A program made the translations under genes and the position numbers. Source: Bryoerythrophyllum caledonicum (lineage: Eukaryota > Streptophyta > Bryopsida > Pottiales > Pottiaceae). From it: a DNA stretch of 64,000 bases. The notes below the pieces were generated by a model. It was not told the DNA's origin and searched no databases. It saw only the letters and a list, made by a program, of their open reading frames with translations. Below, in pieces: positions 12,801-24,119 of the stretch (its first letter is position 1; every line of letters starts with the position of its first letter). Location of the stretch: positions 17,699,173 to 17,763,172 of the forward strand of contig OZ020526.1 in NCBI GenBank assembly GCA_963971425.1, read 5' to 3'.

Positions 12801-13139
12801 TCAAGGACCGTACGACATTGCATAGTGTTAAAGTAGATTAGTTAGTTCTAATCTACGTTTGTAAGACGTACGTCCGCCACACCACATCCGCCCAACGGAT
12901 GTATTTCATCCATTAGGGTTTTGCGAGTGTATACAAGGTTGTTCAGCGGAGCTCCCCGTTCAAAAGACCACCCAGTCCACCTCTGTCCGTGAAGGTCTAG
13001 AGGAGGTCCATTATAGGTCAACATAGGGTTGACAATCCGAATGGTTAAAATGGAGTTACCATGTACAACAAAGTTGTCACGCGTCTGACATGTCACCAAA
13101 TATTCCGAGGAGTAAAGCAAACATGGAAGGACGCTAGCA
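12801..13139. other. Spacer, no gene seen
   Basis: Unique-looking sequence between the LINE remnant and the G-rich minisatellite. No coding region or recognisable element is seen. Confidence 0.35.
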
Positions 13140-13550
13140 GTTGGGGAGTGCGAGCATTTGAAAGGGGGGGGGGCGCGAGTGTTTGAGAGGGGGCGCGAGG
13201 GTTTGGACGGGAGCGCGAGCATTTGGAAAAAGAGGCGCGAGTGTTTAGGAGCGGGGCGCGAGCATCTGAGAAGGGGGGTGCGTATGCTTAGAGGGGGGGA
13301 CACGCAGCAGAGAGCGGGACGCGAGGGTTTGGGAGGGGGGCGCAAGTGTCTGAGAAAAAGAGCTTGAGTGTCTGGGAAGGGGGGCGTGAGCATCTGGGAG
13401 CAGGGGTGCGAGCGTCAGGAAAAAGAGGTGCGAGCATTTGGGAGGGGGGTGCCAGCATCTGAGAAGGGGGGCACGCGTGCTTAGAGGGGGGGTAGACGCG
13501 TTAGAGAGGGGGGCGCATGCGCTTGGAGGGGACGCATGCACTTGATGATA
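13140..13550. repeat. G-rich minisatellite
   Basis: Irregular units of about 25-30 bp of the type GGGGGGCGCGAGYRTTTGRGA are repeated about 15 times, with runs of five to nine G. Long open frames on both strands here are repeat artefacts. The G runs could form G-quadruplexes on the + strand. Confidence 0.85.
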
Positions 13551-13999
13551 CATGACTACATTGCCATTTGATTTTGTTCCACCATGTGCAAGATAGCCAT
13601 GACTTATAGATTTATATTTACTTCGTTGTAGATTTTATTTATTTATTTTCCCTCATATCGGGATGTTTCTCAGTAGTGATTGGCTTCAATTAAAGTCTTT
13701 TAATAATTGAACTCATTATTTCATATGTTGGCTGAAAATATTAATATCACTGTATCAAACTTTGAATTTTGAATATTCAAAATCATCATTTGTGTGGTAT
13801 CAATACCATTAAAAGTTTCATTTATTATTGAGAATAAATTATTCTCCATATAAATATCTTGCCAATTTTCTAAAGTATAAGCACTTACAACCTTGCGTAA
13901 ACAAGACAATAACTAAAACAAAAAACAAAAGTCAATTGTACACTATAAATGACTACAATATTAGTCAAGTTAAAACTAAAATATGCTCTACCTAGGGAT

Positions 14000-14325
14000 C
14001 AATCGCGGCTCTGTTGGGGTCAACTAGGGCTCAACAATTGCCCCACGTGACTGAATTGAGGCCCCAAGTGATCTACTTGAAGGCTCCAAGTGGCTCAACT
14101 ACGGCCCCAATTGCTCTTGTTCGGGGACTTATGTCACTCAAGTGAGGCCCCAAGTGCTTTACTAGAGGGCCTCCAGTGGCTCAACCGGGGCTCCAAGCGT
14201 TGTACTTGGAGGCCCCAAGTGACTCAACTCGAGTCCCAAGTGCTTTATCTGGGGGCTCCAAGTCGCTCAACTCGGGCCCCATGTGCTCTAATTGGGAGTC
14301 CAAAGTGGCTAAAAGGCTCAAGGCG
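14000..14325. repeat. Minisatellite, GGCCCCAAGTGRCTCAACT family
   Basis: Around 14 diverged units of 20-24 bp read GGCCCCAAGTG or GGCTCCAAGTG followed by CTCAACTNG or CTTTACT. No coding potential beyond the repeat is seen. The 400 bases upstream (13560-13990) are AT-rich with no gene seen. Confidence 0.85.
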
Positions 14326-14420
14326 CGCACCTGGAGGAGGGGGGCTGCATGTCTGGGAGGGGGACGTGCATGCTTGGAGGGGGTTGCGCATGATTGGGGG
14401 AAGCGCGTTTGAGGGATTTG
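14326..14420. repeat. Second G-rich minisatellite patch
   Basis: Four units of the type GGAGGGGGNNGYGCATGNTTG follow on. They resemble the G-rich array at 13140-13550 and, in inverse, the C-rich array at 31440-31640. Confidence 0.7.
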
Positions 14421-14622
14421 TGTGTGCCAGAACTTGAAGGAGAATGCAACTCACATATGACTAAACTTTTGAGCTTTTTGAGGCATGCTTTCCATGGACT
14501 AGAACCAAATTTCAATACATGTTTGTGGAGAAATACATTCAACAACCTTACTCAATGTTTTATGAACTTTGGTTAATATATACATTAAAAAAACTCTAAA
14601 TCTATTAAACTTCTACATGTAA

Positions 14623-14632
14623 TATGTGGACT
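14623..14632. repeat. Target site duplication, left (TATGTGGACT)
   Basis: The ten bases are identical to 29646-29655 and directly abut the terminal inverted repeat. A duplication of 9-11 bp is what Mutator-like elements produce. Confidence 0.9.
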
Positions 14633-14712
14633 GGATGAGGCTATTTTGCGAGCATAGAGTCGCGAGCGGAGAGCGGCGAGCCTTGGTTTGCGAGCGCATA
14701 GCGCAAAAAGTA
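14633..14712. repeat. Left terminal inverted repeat of MULE copy 2
   Basis: It begins GGATGAGGCTATTTTGCGAG. The inverse of the right end begins GGGGAAAGCTATTTTGCGAG. Both continue in register with GAGCGGAGAGCGGCGAGCC and TTGGTTTG, and the match fades after about 80 bases. The short GAGCG-type words within it are themselves repeated. Confidence 0.92.
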
Positions 14713-15443
14713 GGAAGAGTCTAGGAAAAAGTTAAATTTATAATGTTTAAGAAGGAAAAAAATCACTAAATGTAGTACATACATGGTCCTATTACCGTGG
14801 ATTTGGTGGCTAAAACCTCAGGCGGGCCAAAATCTTTTTGGACAAGACATGTGCACGAGAAAGAGAAATTGCAAATCTTGAGGAAGAAGGCCTATAACCG
14901 TGGAGATACGGTTGTGCAATGATGAGAAGATAGGATTTTTGGGGCTGAGAAGATGAAGGAGAATTCAAGTTTAATCGGTAGAGAGAGAGCGGAAAGTAAA
15001 TTGAGAGTGGGAACACAATTGAGGTGGATAAAGGAAAATGGTTTAGGGGGGGGAGGAGTATTATGGAGCAACGAGGACATAGCCTAAGTTTAGGCTCCGT
15101 ATGGTTTTAAGGATTAGGGTTAGAGAGAACTAGACGGTGATGGTGTGGAGATGCAAAACGATTAGGGTACGGTATAGGTGCGATTCACGAGAAGTGTGAT
15201 GGAAATCATGTAAGGATAGAGTGTTAGAGACAATGACAGCAAAAGTGAACAGATATAGAGCGGAGTTCCGAATCCAAATAACAATATACTACTATGATAC
15301 CTAGTACACCGCACATCCATTCCATCATTTTTTTGCGAAATAAAAGAAACTACATAGGAATAAAAAGTTTTGGTGGCCCTTTAAGTCTCACCGCAATATT
15401 TATACTAGTAGAATAAAACAAATTGAAGAGTTCTGAAATATAC
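14713..15443. other. 3' spacer of transposase copy 2
   Basis: Sequence between the left terminal repeat and the transposase stop. It is purine-rich around 14890-15060. No gene seen. Confidence 0.4.
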
Positions 15444-17695
15444 TCAAACACCGTAGTGTTTTAGGAGGAGAATCTGGAGGACTCGCTTGATCTCATTCCA
15501 ACTGAAACTAGGAGAGTGCATGAAGACATTGACGTTTTCGTCTAATCCACATACTACGGTAAAGATATAGTAAAGGTGCTTGCAGTAGGTCCACGCACCG
15601 CGTTTGCTTAGTGATTTCTTTGACATCTCAGTAAAAGATGGACAATCACAGGACGGGAATTGGCCAATCGTCAACATATATCGTGAGACCTTCGAAATGC
15701 TACTGGATTGTAAAATAACAATGGAGCCTAGAGCAGGAGGTGGTACCATAAGAATGTCGCAAATATTTGCGGCTAGTGATAGCGCCGAGGCACAACTGTT
15801 GTGATGCTTAGTGGTAGGCGCTGTAGGATTCCTACGGACGGCCTTCCCGAATCTCGTGGTGGGATGGTCTGAACGATTGGAGATGGAGGATAGTCCGACA
15901 GATTCATTGATATGCCCTCACCAAACAATTGGCAAGGAGACATCTGTACACGCTCGGCAAGTCTGAAGCCGCCGCCCTCAAGAGCAAGTATCTCCGATTT
16001 GCTAAGATTTGTGCCTATCTTCACTAGCCATATATCTGGGATAGGGGGTTTTGAAACGACCCACGGTCGTTTAGAACTATGGACACAACGATGGATATCA
16101 TCTCTACAGAAGAAGAATTGCATCTTATCCATTCTAGTCTTCTTGTAATTGTCCATGAGGCCAATATAAGTAGGAGCAGCTGTAGGTCGTCCCCCTTGCA
16201 CAATCTTAGCAACACATTTCTTTCATCCATGCATGGCAAAGCAAGCTTTAGCTGAGGTCTTTGGGAGCCTTGCGATGTGCCACAACCCCTCGTCGCAAGC
16301 AGTCTCTTGAATAGATTTCACGTGATGAATAGGAGGCAGAACAATAGGACTTTCAAAGGAATCAACCGCTGCAGGAGGAGGAATTGGCTTAGGTGGCAAA
16401 TCAAAGTCGTCAATTGTGAGATCAACGATCTTCAGGTCATCTCGTCGTCTCCTAAGTCGTGGACGGGAGACACTAATCTTATCAGGGCGATGAGAATCAA
16501 ATTCTGAGCTAGGAAAGAGGTCTGCTTTTTGTTTCAAAGAAAGGAATTCTTCTTCACCTTCCAAGTGAGGATCCCGGGTGCATATACTATAAGAAACCCG
16601 TGTTTTTTGTCACGTCCTGAATCATGTCCCAGGAGACATGTAGACATCCGAATTTACATCCCTCTGACGTACCAATGCGTGTAACACGCTAAAACGCGTG
16701 GGGACATCACCAAAAACGCGAGGACATCCCTGCGACAGGGACGATTTTTGGAGATTTTGGGAGGCTGGAAATGGTGCCAACTGGGTGCCACGTAGACGAC
16801 ACCTAAGCGGCAGGATGACGGGCAGTGCTACATGACCGGGAATTTCATCCGATCCAATGGTGACATGGAATCTGACGTGGCGTCTGACCTGGACCCGGGA
16901 AAGAGTGGTGTGGCAGGCCACGTCAGCAGAGATTTGCGTGGTTTTTTTTTCAGATTCGTGTTTGCGGGGACGTCATTGGTAACATGGCTATGTTTTTTAA
17001 GACGTCCCGGGTTGACGTGGAGATGTCCTGTTCGACGTCTACGCCAACGCTACCTAGATTTTGATGCTGATTTCGTTGAACATCGCCATCCCCTAGAGGA
17101 CGTGGCGATGGACATGATCGCGTCCTCCAATACGTTGTCGACCCATGGTCGTCGGCAATGAGGGTGTCATCACAAACATCTCAAAGAACTTATGCGTATC
17201 TGACGTGACATCCCCTGATGCATCGTATTGCTGACTCTCTGTATGTGATGGTGTTTTGGAGGGACATCGAGAGATGTTGTACAAGACATGAATACGTTGT
17301 ACAAGACATGAGTATGTTGTACAAGACATGAGTACAAGACATCAATACCTCATCATACATGTAACATATACATTCATCCAAATTCATGCTTACTGGCCTA
17401 CTTGCAAATGTGGTAATATGATATACACGCAATTTAAAATATGAATGCCTTCCACTTTATAGTCATTACATAGACAAATACAGCATACACAGTACTCAAA
17501 ATTGAACATCGCTAAAGTGTCACAACATCGTAGCCTAAAACATTGCCGTGTTTGTGAACATGTCCAGGAATGTCTCCATAGACACGGGGATGTTTCAAAA
17601 GACGTCCCTGCGTTTCCTAAGTGCTGCGGCATACGTCTTCTACAACATGGTCATGTCTATATGTCGCTCACAGCACATTGCATGTCCAACACTGC

Positions 17696-17830
17696 ACCTC
17701 TAACCTCTACACTCTAAACTCTAACCTCTACACTCGAAACTCTAACCTCTACACTCTAAACTCTAACATTCTAACTTGTAAACTCAGTCTACACTCTAAA
17801 ACTCCAACCTCTACATTCTAAACTCTAACT
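17696..17830. repeat. Minisatellite inside CACTA element 2
   Basis: Units of about 21 bp, ACCTCTACACTCTAAACTCTA, are repeated about six times with small changes. Confidence 0.85.
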
Positions 17831-17886
17831 ACTTGGAGAAATGAAGGCCAAAGTGAACTTTGTGCAACCTCAAATTCTACTTAAAG

Positions 17887-17973
17887 GTCTCATGACCTAA
17901 CTATGGCTGCAGCAGCTAACCCTAGCCGCCTCATAACCTAACTATGGCTGCAGCAGCTAACCCTCGCCGCCTC
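17887..17973. repeat. Two-copy tandem repeat of about 44 bp
   Basis: CCTAACTATGGCTGCAGCAG followed by CTAACCCTAGCCGCCTC is repeated at once, with AG changed to CG in CCTCGCCGCC. It lies in the interior of CACTA element 2. Confidence 0.85.
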
Positions 17974-20900
17974 TATTCATCCAATGAACTTGACGAAATT
18001 CATCCTACTTGATGGTTATGTTTTGCAAGACACGATGATGTTTTCTAGGACATGTCAATGTTTTGCCAAACACTGCTGATGTTTTCAGAGACGTCTCTGT
18101 GGGATGTCCTCAAAGATATGTAGACGTTACTCGAGACATCTTCAATTGGATGTGTCAAGTGACGTGGACCTATACACAGAATGACGTGTCACCTTATTCG
18201 ACATGGAGTTGTGTTTGCCATGTAGATGAAGTGCTGTAAACTACAAAATATATAATATGTCCACATGGGTAAGCCACCAAGGACTTTACAAAATCACCCT
18301 AAATTCCTTATAATTCTGGTTTTGGTAGAAAAGTGATATTTTAATATTATATTAATTAATAAATATTATTTAATATTTAAATATACAGTACTGAATTTAA
18401 TATGTCTGCTTTAATTACAGAATAATCAGTTTTTATAAAATATTATTATAATATTAATTAATATTTTGTATTTTTAATATTTAAAATTTTATTTTATTTT
18501 GGAAACCATTGTGATACGAAGTGGACAAATCAAAAATTTCAGAGGATCAAAGTTAATAAATGTAATCAGAATATTCTTCAATTTTATATACTTTATTTGT
18601 TTTATTTTATTTTTAAAAAAAATCTTGTTTTATAAGGCCTGTGCCCTTTTTTTTCTCCTCTTGCAGACCGCTGCCCGTTTCGCTGTTTTTTTTAACGTTG
18701 GGCTGCTTTCTACCTTGCACAGCAGTAACTTCGACATTCTTACCCCAGGTGAAACGCTTGTCCGCTGCCAGCATGACAGTTTTGCATCACCCAAGATGTC
18801 CTCGATGACGTCCTCGGAGACGGGCGCGTTGTTGGAGACATCGTCGCGTCTCCTATTTCGCACGCGCGTTTCGGGACCCTCCCACCTCCACTGTTCATTA
18901 TTGACGCGTGGACATCCTCACGTTCACGGGGACATTACTGGCTAGCTCCAAGACATCAAAAAAACACGCTGACATGATTAAGGACATAACAAAAAACACG
19001 GGTTTCTTATAGTGATATTTTGTCTCCACCAAGCATTTTGGCGAGAGTTGCTTGAAGAACTTTTGCATTGCCAGTGCGTTGAGCGGTACGATGGGCAATA
19101 CGGAGTCGAAGTTCGTCTTTGTCAGGACCAGTTCCGGGCTTCTCACCTTTGAGAAACTGATAGTACGCAACAACTTGCATGAATGCGCGGACCATGTCAT
19201 CAACAGCGGCTACATAGAGATCGTTCCCTTTTTTGCCAGATTGTTGCAACCATTTGTTGTGAACTGTCTCGGCCAAATTGCAGGATGGCATTTCTGCAAG
19301 CTCGGCATTAGAAAGATCCTGCAATGAAGAAGATAGATCAGAAAGGACTTTGCAAATTAAGTTTGGTTCTATCCAGTAAGTTCTAGTGAAAGATTCATAA
19401 AGACAACAGTAGAGTAGGAAAAAACGTGGTTGATCGGAGCCCATATCGGCAACACCTCTTCATTGGTCTCCTGTAGAATCATTCATTCACAAAAAAATTG
19501 ATTGCTACATAATGCAGAGCTCTTACAAGCAGCCGATGTCGGCGGCTTGTATTTCACAGAAAGATGGACGGAAAAGAAATCACACTGAATAGGCAGCCGA
19601 TATCGGCGGCTCAAAATTAGGCGAGGAAGAAACCCAGAAAACATATATTGTCAGGAAAACATGAATAAAAATTAAAAATAAATAAAAATAAAAATTGAAA
19701 TGAAAATGTGGGCCCAACAGCAACAAAGATTGAAAAAGTTCAATTGGCTAAGCAACACAGTGCCGAACTAACATAGTAGGGCAAAAAACTAAAATATGCT
19801 GAAAGTGAATAAGAACTATGAATTTTCCTACGATAGCAGAAGGTAAAATAACTAAACATAGGAGAAAACAATGTAAAACTTGGAAGCCATAAAATTTGGT
19901 AGAATTAAAATATGTACAGGGAATATAGTGCAAAAGAACTTACAAGTTGCATGAATCCGCCCCATTGTCGATATCTGAAATGCCAAAAAGCAAGCCACAA
20001 ATCGAGTCTCGAAAGCGCTTCCTTCGTTGCCGCACTAGATGACAACCACCATGCTCGGATTGCCGGGTATCGACCCTGGGCCTCTTCAAGAGATATAGAA
20101 TTTTTGTAATCCTTGTAGAGACGACAATGTTGGTCTTGAAGGTCGGCCCTGATGTCCGCTTTAGTGTGCTTCTCCAGTGATTGTGTCCAGTGAAATAGGC
20201 AAGTTCTCTCGCGGTTCTCCATTGGCAGTGTGGGGTCTCTACTACCGTACAGAATACGCACCGCATTCCAGTTAGCTTGTGCGCTGTCCGCCATGAATCC
20301 TTTAAAATTTGGGTCAGCAATATCGTGCCTCCTTGCAACAGAATTTAGACTCTTCCAGAACAGCTGTTGAGCAGCAACATCCTCTGATTGCATATCGCAC
20401 ACAGCAACTGTCATGACTCGGCAGAACGTGGAATCGTAAAAGTGACAAGCCATGGTGGTCCAGTCCTTGACACGTTTTACATGGTCAAACATCATCCAAG
20501 AGGCTTCCAAATCGCCCCCGGGTTGCATTCGCCTAACTGAATCAACACCGCATCCAGGTCCAACCTCAGACATCTTAAAAACGAATACCTTGTCCAACTC
20601 TGAGCCTTGTCCTGGGAAATGGTTCTCTTGAATAAATGCCCACTTACTTGAATCCCTCAATTTTGTTATACTATCCACTACTCCAAACCGATGCAAGTAT
20701 CGAAACGTAGTCACTTCATTACGAATATTCGGAGAGGACATCTGCTTAAACTTGTCAAGAACTGGAATGAGTTCATCGAACGGAAGAACCGTTTGGGGAA
20801 CACCTTCCGAGGATAACAATAACTCCCCCAAGTACTCTTTACTGGCTTCAAGGACAATCGCTGATCTTGTAGCAGATGGAGTCCCCTCTACTTGTTCGCC

Positions 20901-22792
20901 TATTAGAGAACAAAGTTTTGCTGAGGAATCTCTATAATTTCTCGTCTTCACTGGATGGCAATGCACACCGAGATGAATGCAAGCTCCTATCATTTGGCGA
21001 TCTCCATGGACGTAATAAATCTTTGCCAGATAGGTTGCGATGCAAGTAGGGGACATTTGGCAAATAGCGCAAACAACAGTGGATTGTGGAGGAGGGTCAC
21101 AACCTGGAAAGAATGGGGACGTCGCACTTCCATCCCATTCAGTTTCATTCTGATGTGATGTTCGATGAACACGCCTAATATAGTCACAGGTAGTATTTGT
21201 GCATCTTAAGTGCCCAAGACAAGACGACGTTCGAAAAGCAAGGTTGAACTCAGATTTAATATGCGACGTTGTTGTTCGAGTCCATGCATGGCCGTCGTCC
21301 CTCTTATCCATTCCATGAAGCTGACCAGCCTTAGATGATTGCGGATACTTCTCCATTGGATGAAGTTCAAATATGACATTGCCATCAAAATCGGAAGGCA
21401 CATACTCAACTGTCTTAATAGAAATTGTATTGTAATCTAACTTGCTTAGAATTGACTTTGCTTCCTTGCGACTGCTAAGAACTCGCAAGCAATGGAGTAT
21501 ACTTTGATTCGGTGAGAGGGGAGGTTTTGAACTGGTTTGTCCGCTTGCCAAGGACGGGGCACTGCCAACTATTGTCGAGGCTGCCACGGAATCCGAAGCA
21601 GAATTGGGCGTAGTCGAATAGATGCACTCATTATCAGAAGACGGTACCGATACCTGAATCACCGGTGTACGTTCCGAGGATGGCCCCGAAGTGGAAGGAT
21701 GAGGGTCTATGTTCTTGTACTCCGTAGATGGAACAGACTGGAAAGTATCCGTGGTCGAATAAAACGTAGGCTCCGAAGTCGAAGGCCCAGGGATTGGGTA
21801 ATCACTAACAACAGACGAAGTAAGCTGAGGACCACCGAGGTCTACCGGAGATTCTACGCTACTCTTCGATGGGACCGGACATGTGCGGTCGTCATCCGAG
21901 TCGTCACTAAGAAGAATGACCGGATGATCAGGTGGCTCTAGTTTCACCTTCCGAAGCAACAGGATCACATCAGCAGATCCATAAACTCGGTACCTCCCTG
22001 GCTCCAACAATCAAACATCACCCCTCTCACGTTGACAAGAAACCTGTGCTACTGTATGAGAGATTGTCTTTGACCCCACGTCAAGAACTTCCTTGTCTAC
22101 ATGCAGAGAACTCTCTAAAATATGAAACCGCGATGCAAGACGACTGCTACCGATAGTGGAGAATCCATCTGCACCTAGAGGAAATGAAATCGGAACTGAA
22201 TGATCATCTGATCTAATTAGAACGCATTCAGAAATGTCAACAGGATGAGAAGCCATTGCCTACGCATGAGAAGAATCTGTGACGAAGAAAACAATAAAGT
22301 GAAGGTTAGTCTAAAGATTGAGGGGGACTCCATTTGAGAAGTGTGAGTTTATCAAGTTGACTCAAGAGGGTGCTCAACAAAATAATCAATTCCAGGAAAT
22401 CTTTGATAAATAGGTGGTTGGGGGCTAGATTTGAATTGGTTTGCAAGTAATTAATTAGGACCATAGAAAATTAAAAATACATGAATGCACTGAGTTGTAG
22501 ATTGTTTAAATTATTATATCTGCATTCAGTACAACAAAGTTTGAATGACTAAAGAAGGTGGTGCTCGATGTATGTTAATCTGAAGTGGCGGCTTCCAAAA
22601 TTCGATATCGATATCCCAATAGATTCAAAGAGTCAGATATGAAAATCGCATGAACTTGTACGGTTATTACTGACAGTAGTGAAGTTATTTTTTTCAGGCC
22701 CAAATCTTCCAAAAACGGCTGACAATTACGACAAAAAGATCTTCTTTGCTTTTGTGCACCTTCTAGATGGAAATCAAACGTCAAAAACATAT

Positions 22793-22800
22793 TATATAAG
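22793..22800 (+). promoter_or_regulatory. Candidate TATA box for the small basic ORF
   Basis: TATATAAG lies 61 bases before the ATG at 22861, a spacing that would give a start site near 22825 and a short leader. It is predicted only from sequence and position in the spacer between the divergent genes. Confidence 0.45.
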
Positions 22801-22860
22801 GATTCAGCCTAAGGAAGCTTGTGCTGTTGAGAGCGAGTAGAGTCCGACTGATTGTATAAT

Positions 22861-23220
22861 ATGCCAAGAAGGCAAAAGAGAAAGGCTGTGTATTTTACCA
22901 ATCCAAAGCAGTTGAAGAGGTCGAGGCTGATGAGAAAGTTGAGATCTTATTATAGAGTGGAAGACGCTGGAGATACTGTAAAAGCACTAGAATTTGAAGA
23001 AGCGGAAACCAATTGTCTAACAATGGAGGATAGTCTAGAAGAAGAGATGCTCAGTCCTATAGAGATTGGAAAGACTTCTGGAGAACTGGAGAAGATGAGT
23101 TTGAGAGAAAGCGCATTCGAAAGTACTCATGCGACACTAGATTGTATCGATGGCCAATATCCATCACAGTGGTCCTTTCGACAATCAGGTGATACACCCA
23201 GAACCAATGTCTGGTACTGA
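22861..23220 (+). CDS. Small basic/acidic hypothetical protein of MULE copy 2
   Basis: The frame encodes 119 residues with no internal stop. It starts with a basic, nuclear-localisation-like N-terminus (MPRRQKRK, then KQLKRSRLMRKLR) and turns acidic in the middle (EFEEAETN, SLEEEML). It has no recognised domain. It lies between the transposase, which reads away on the other strand, and the ParB/methyltransferase-like gene, which reads in the same direction. It could be a separate third gene, or the first exon of the accessory gene. The presence of a TATA-like box upstream favours a real transcript. No counterpart was found in copy 1. Confidence 0.4.
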   Translation: MPRRQKRKAVYFTNPKQLKRSRLMRKLRSYYRVEDAGDTVKALEFEEAETNCLTMEDSLEEEMLSPIEIGKTSGELEKMSLRESAFESTHATLDCIDGQYPSQWSFRQSGDTPRTNVWY

Positions 23221-23772
23221 ACAAAACAATTTTAGAATGTCTCGTCAGAAGGATTTGCAGAAACAGATTATTGTTTTAGATGTCCCACTTTAATGCTGGG
23301 TCTTCGTGCTTAGAAACGATCAATCAGTAGCCCATAAAAATCTAGTCTCATTAAACATTTTAACTCTTCAGAATGAGAATTCCATGCATATTGAATGAAA
23401 TAATAAACTCGCCTAGTTCTAATGAACGAACCCATTTCTACTTGGTGTACACTGCAGTATGTCCTCCACTTCTCTTTTGGAATACACTAGGGTTTGTGTG
23501 AAGATAGCAAGGCGCATATGAGTGAGGTGTCTATTTTTCCTTTGTTTAATGCAACGCCGTTGTTGAAGAGGATGTAGGTCATCAAACTTAGTGTGAAGGT
23601 CAGTAACTAACTTGTTGTCGTGCAACACATGCAGTTGCAACCATGGCGAGGAGCGAAAGTGAAGGTCTGCAGACATTGAGATGGAGATCGCGACCCGCAC
23701 CGCAGTAGGTAAGACACAAATTTGAAGTTGGGTTTTCGTAATGGACTAGTGTCAATGTCTGTCAAGACGACA

Positions 23773-23935
23773 GCCATGGCGAAGAGGACCGAAACCCTCT
23801 TCGCCATGGCCATGGCCGTCGTCGTGGAAGATGACGGCCACGGTGAGGAGTCTCCTCCCCATCCTCGCCGTGGCCGTCGTCACAGTAGCGGACGACGGCC
23901 ACGGCGAGGAGGGGCGTTGCCTCTTCGCCGTGGCC
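23773..23935. repeat. GC-rich serial hairpins upstream of the accessory gene
   Basis: Three short inverted repeats follow each other: 23773-23787 with 23796-23810, 23833-23849 with 23862-23878, and 23897-23911 with 23921-23935. In addition 23862-23881 is a perfect 20-base inverse of 23891-23910 with a nine-base loop. All share the core GGCCACGGCGAGGAG or GGCCATGGCGAAGAGG. The Arg/Gly-rich open frame across this stretch (23722-24060) looks like a by-product. Confidence 0.8.
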
Positions 23936-24119
23936 ATGGCCATGGCGAGGTAGGCCGCCGACAGCGGCTGCCTCCTGGGGGTGGCATTTGCGGGTGTGGC
24001 AACAGCCAGAGCGAGCCTGGGCACAACTTCCACGCTTCTATCTTCGTTGTATGTGCATAGTTGTTGTAAAGCTTTGTTTTGGTTTATTTATCCTCTTTTT
24101 AACAGCCCTTGTTTTTCAG

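Larger units (their letters stand above)
16585..19014. mobile_element. Non-autonomous CACTA element 2
   Basis: The element is 2430 bp. Its right end inverts to CACTATAAGAAACCCGTG, identical to element 1. Its left end reads TACTATAAGAAACCCGTG, a single C-to-T change in the first base. It is flanked by ATA at 16582-16584 and 19015-19017, a 3-bp target duplication. Subterminal parts are rich in GACGTCC, GATGTCC and GATGTTTT words. An AT-rich core lies near 18330-18500. No transposase is visible. It sits within exon 2 of the MULE transposase, and removal with one ATA restores the frame across the junction (GGDKI then CTRDPHLEG). Confidence 0.92.
15444..22256 (-). pseudogene. MULE transposase, copy 2, interrupted by a CACTA element
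   Basis: Exon 1 runs 22256-19944 with a TGA near 22011. Exon 2 runs 19318-19015 and resumes at 16581 beyond the CACTA element, ending at 15444. Residues traced in order are: an acidic N-terminal region with LLSDDSDDD; a WRKY-GCM1-type zinc cluster (CLGHLRCTNTTCDY, CAICQMSPTC, ACIHLGVHCHP); the MULE catalytic core with WMMFDHVKRVKDWTTMACHF, FKGFMADSAQANWNAVR, RTCLFHWTQSLEKHTK and FWHFRYRQWGG; AEMPSCNLAETVHNKWLQQ; and a C-terminal SWIM finger, CDCPSF...WTYCKH. Intron 1 has good GTAAGT and CAG borders. Exon 2 also has a TGA near 16220 and a frameshift near 15760. This is the better preserved transposase copy. The protein should bind the terminal repeats and catalyse excision and insertion. Confidence 0.9.

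Noticed and set aside
12848..13553. Long proline-rich frames on the - strand
   Set aside because: They are the G-rich minisatellite read in inverse.
18499..18945. 148-residue open frame in CACTA element 2
   Set aside because: Low-complexity Phe/Leu-rich start in AT-rich sequence, no transposase motif.
23722..24060. Arg/Gly/His-rich open frame of 112 residues
   Set aside because: It is produced by the GC-rich serial hairpins; composition follows the repeat and the frame has no counterpart in copy A.
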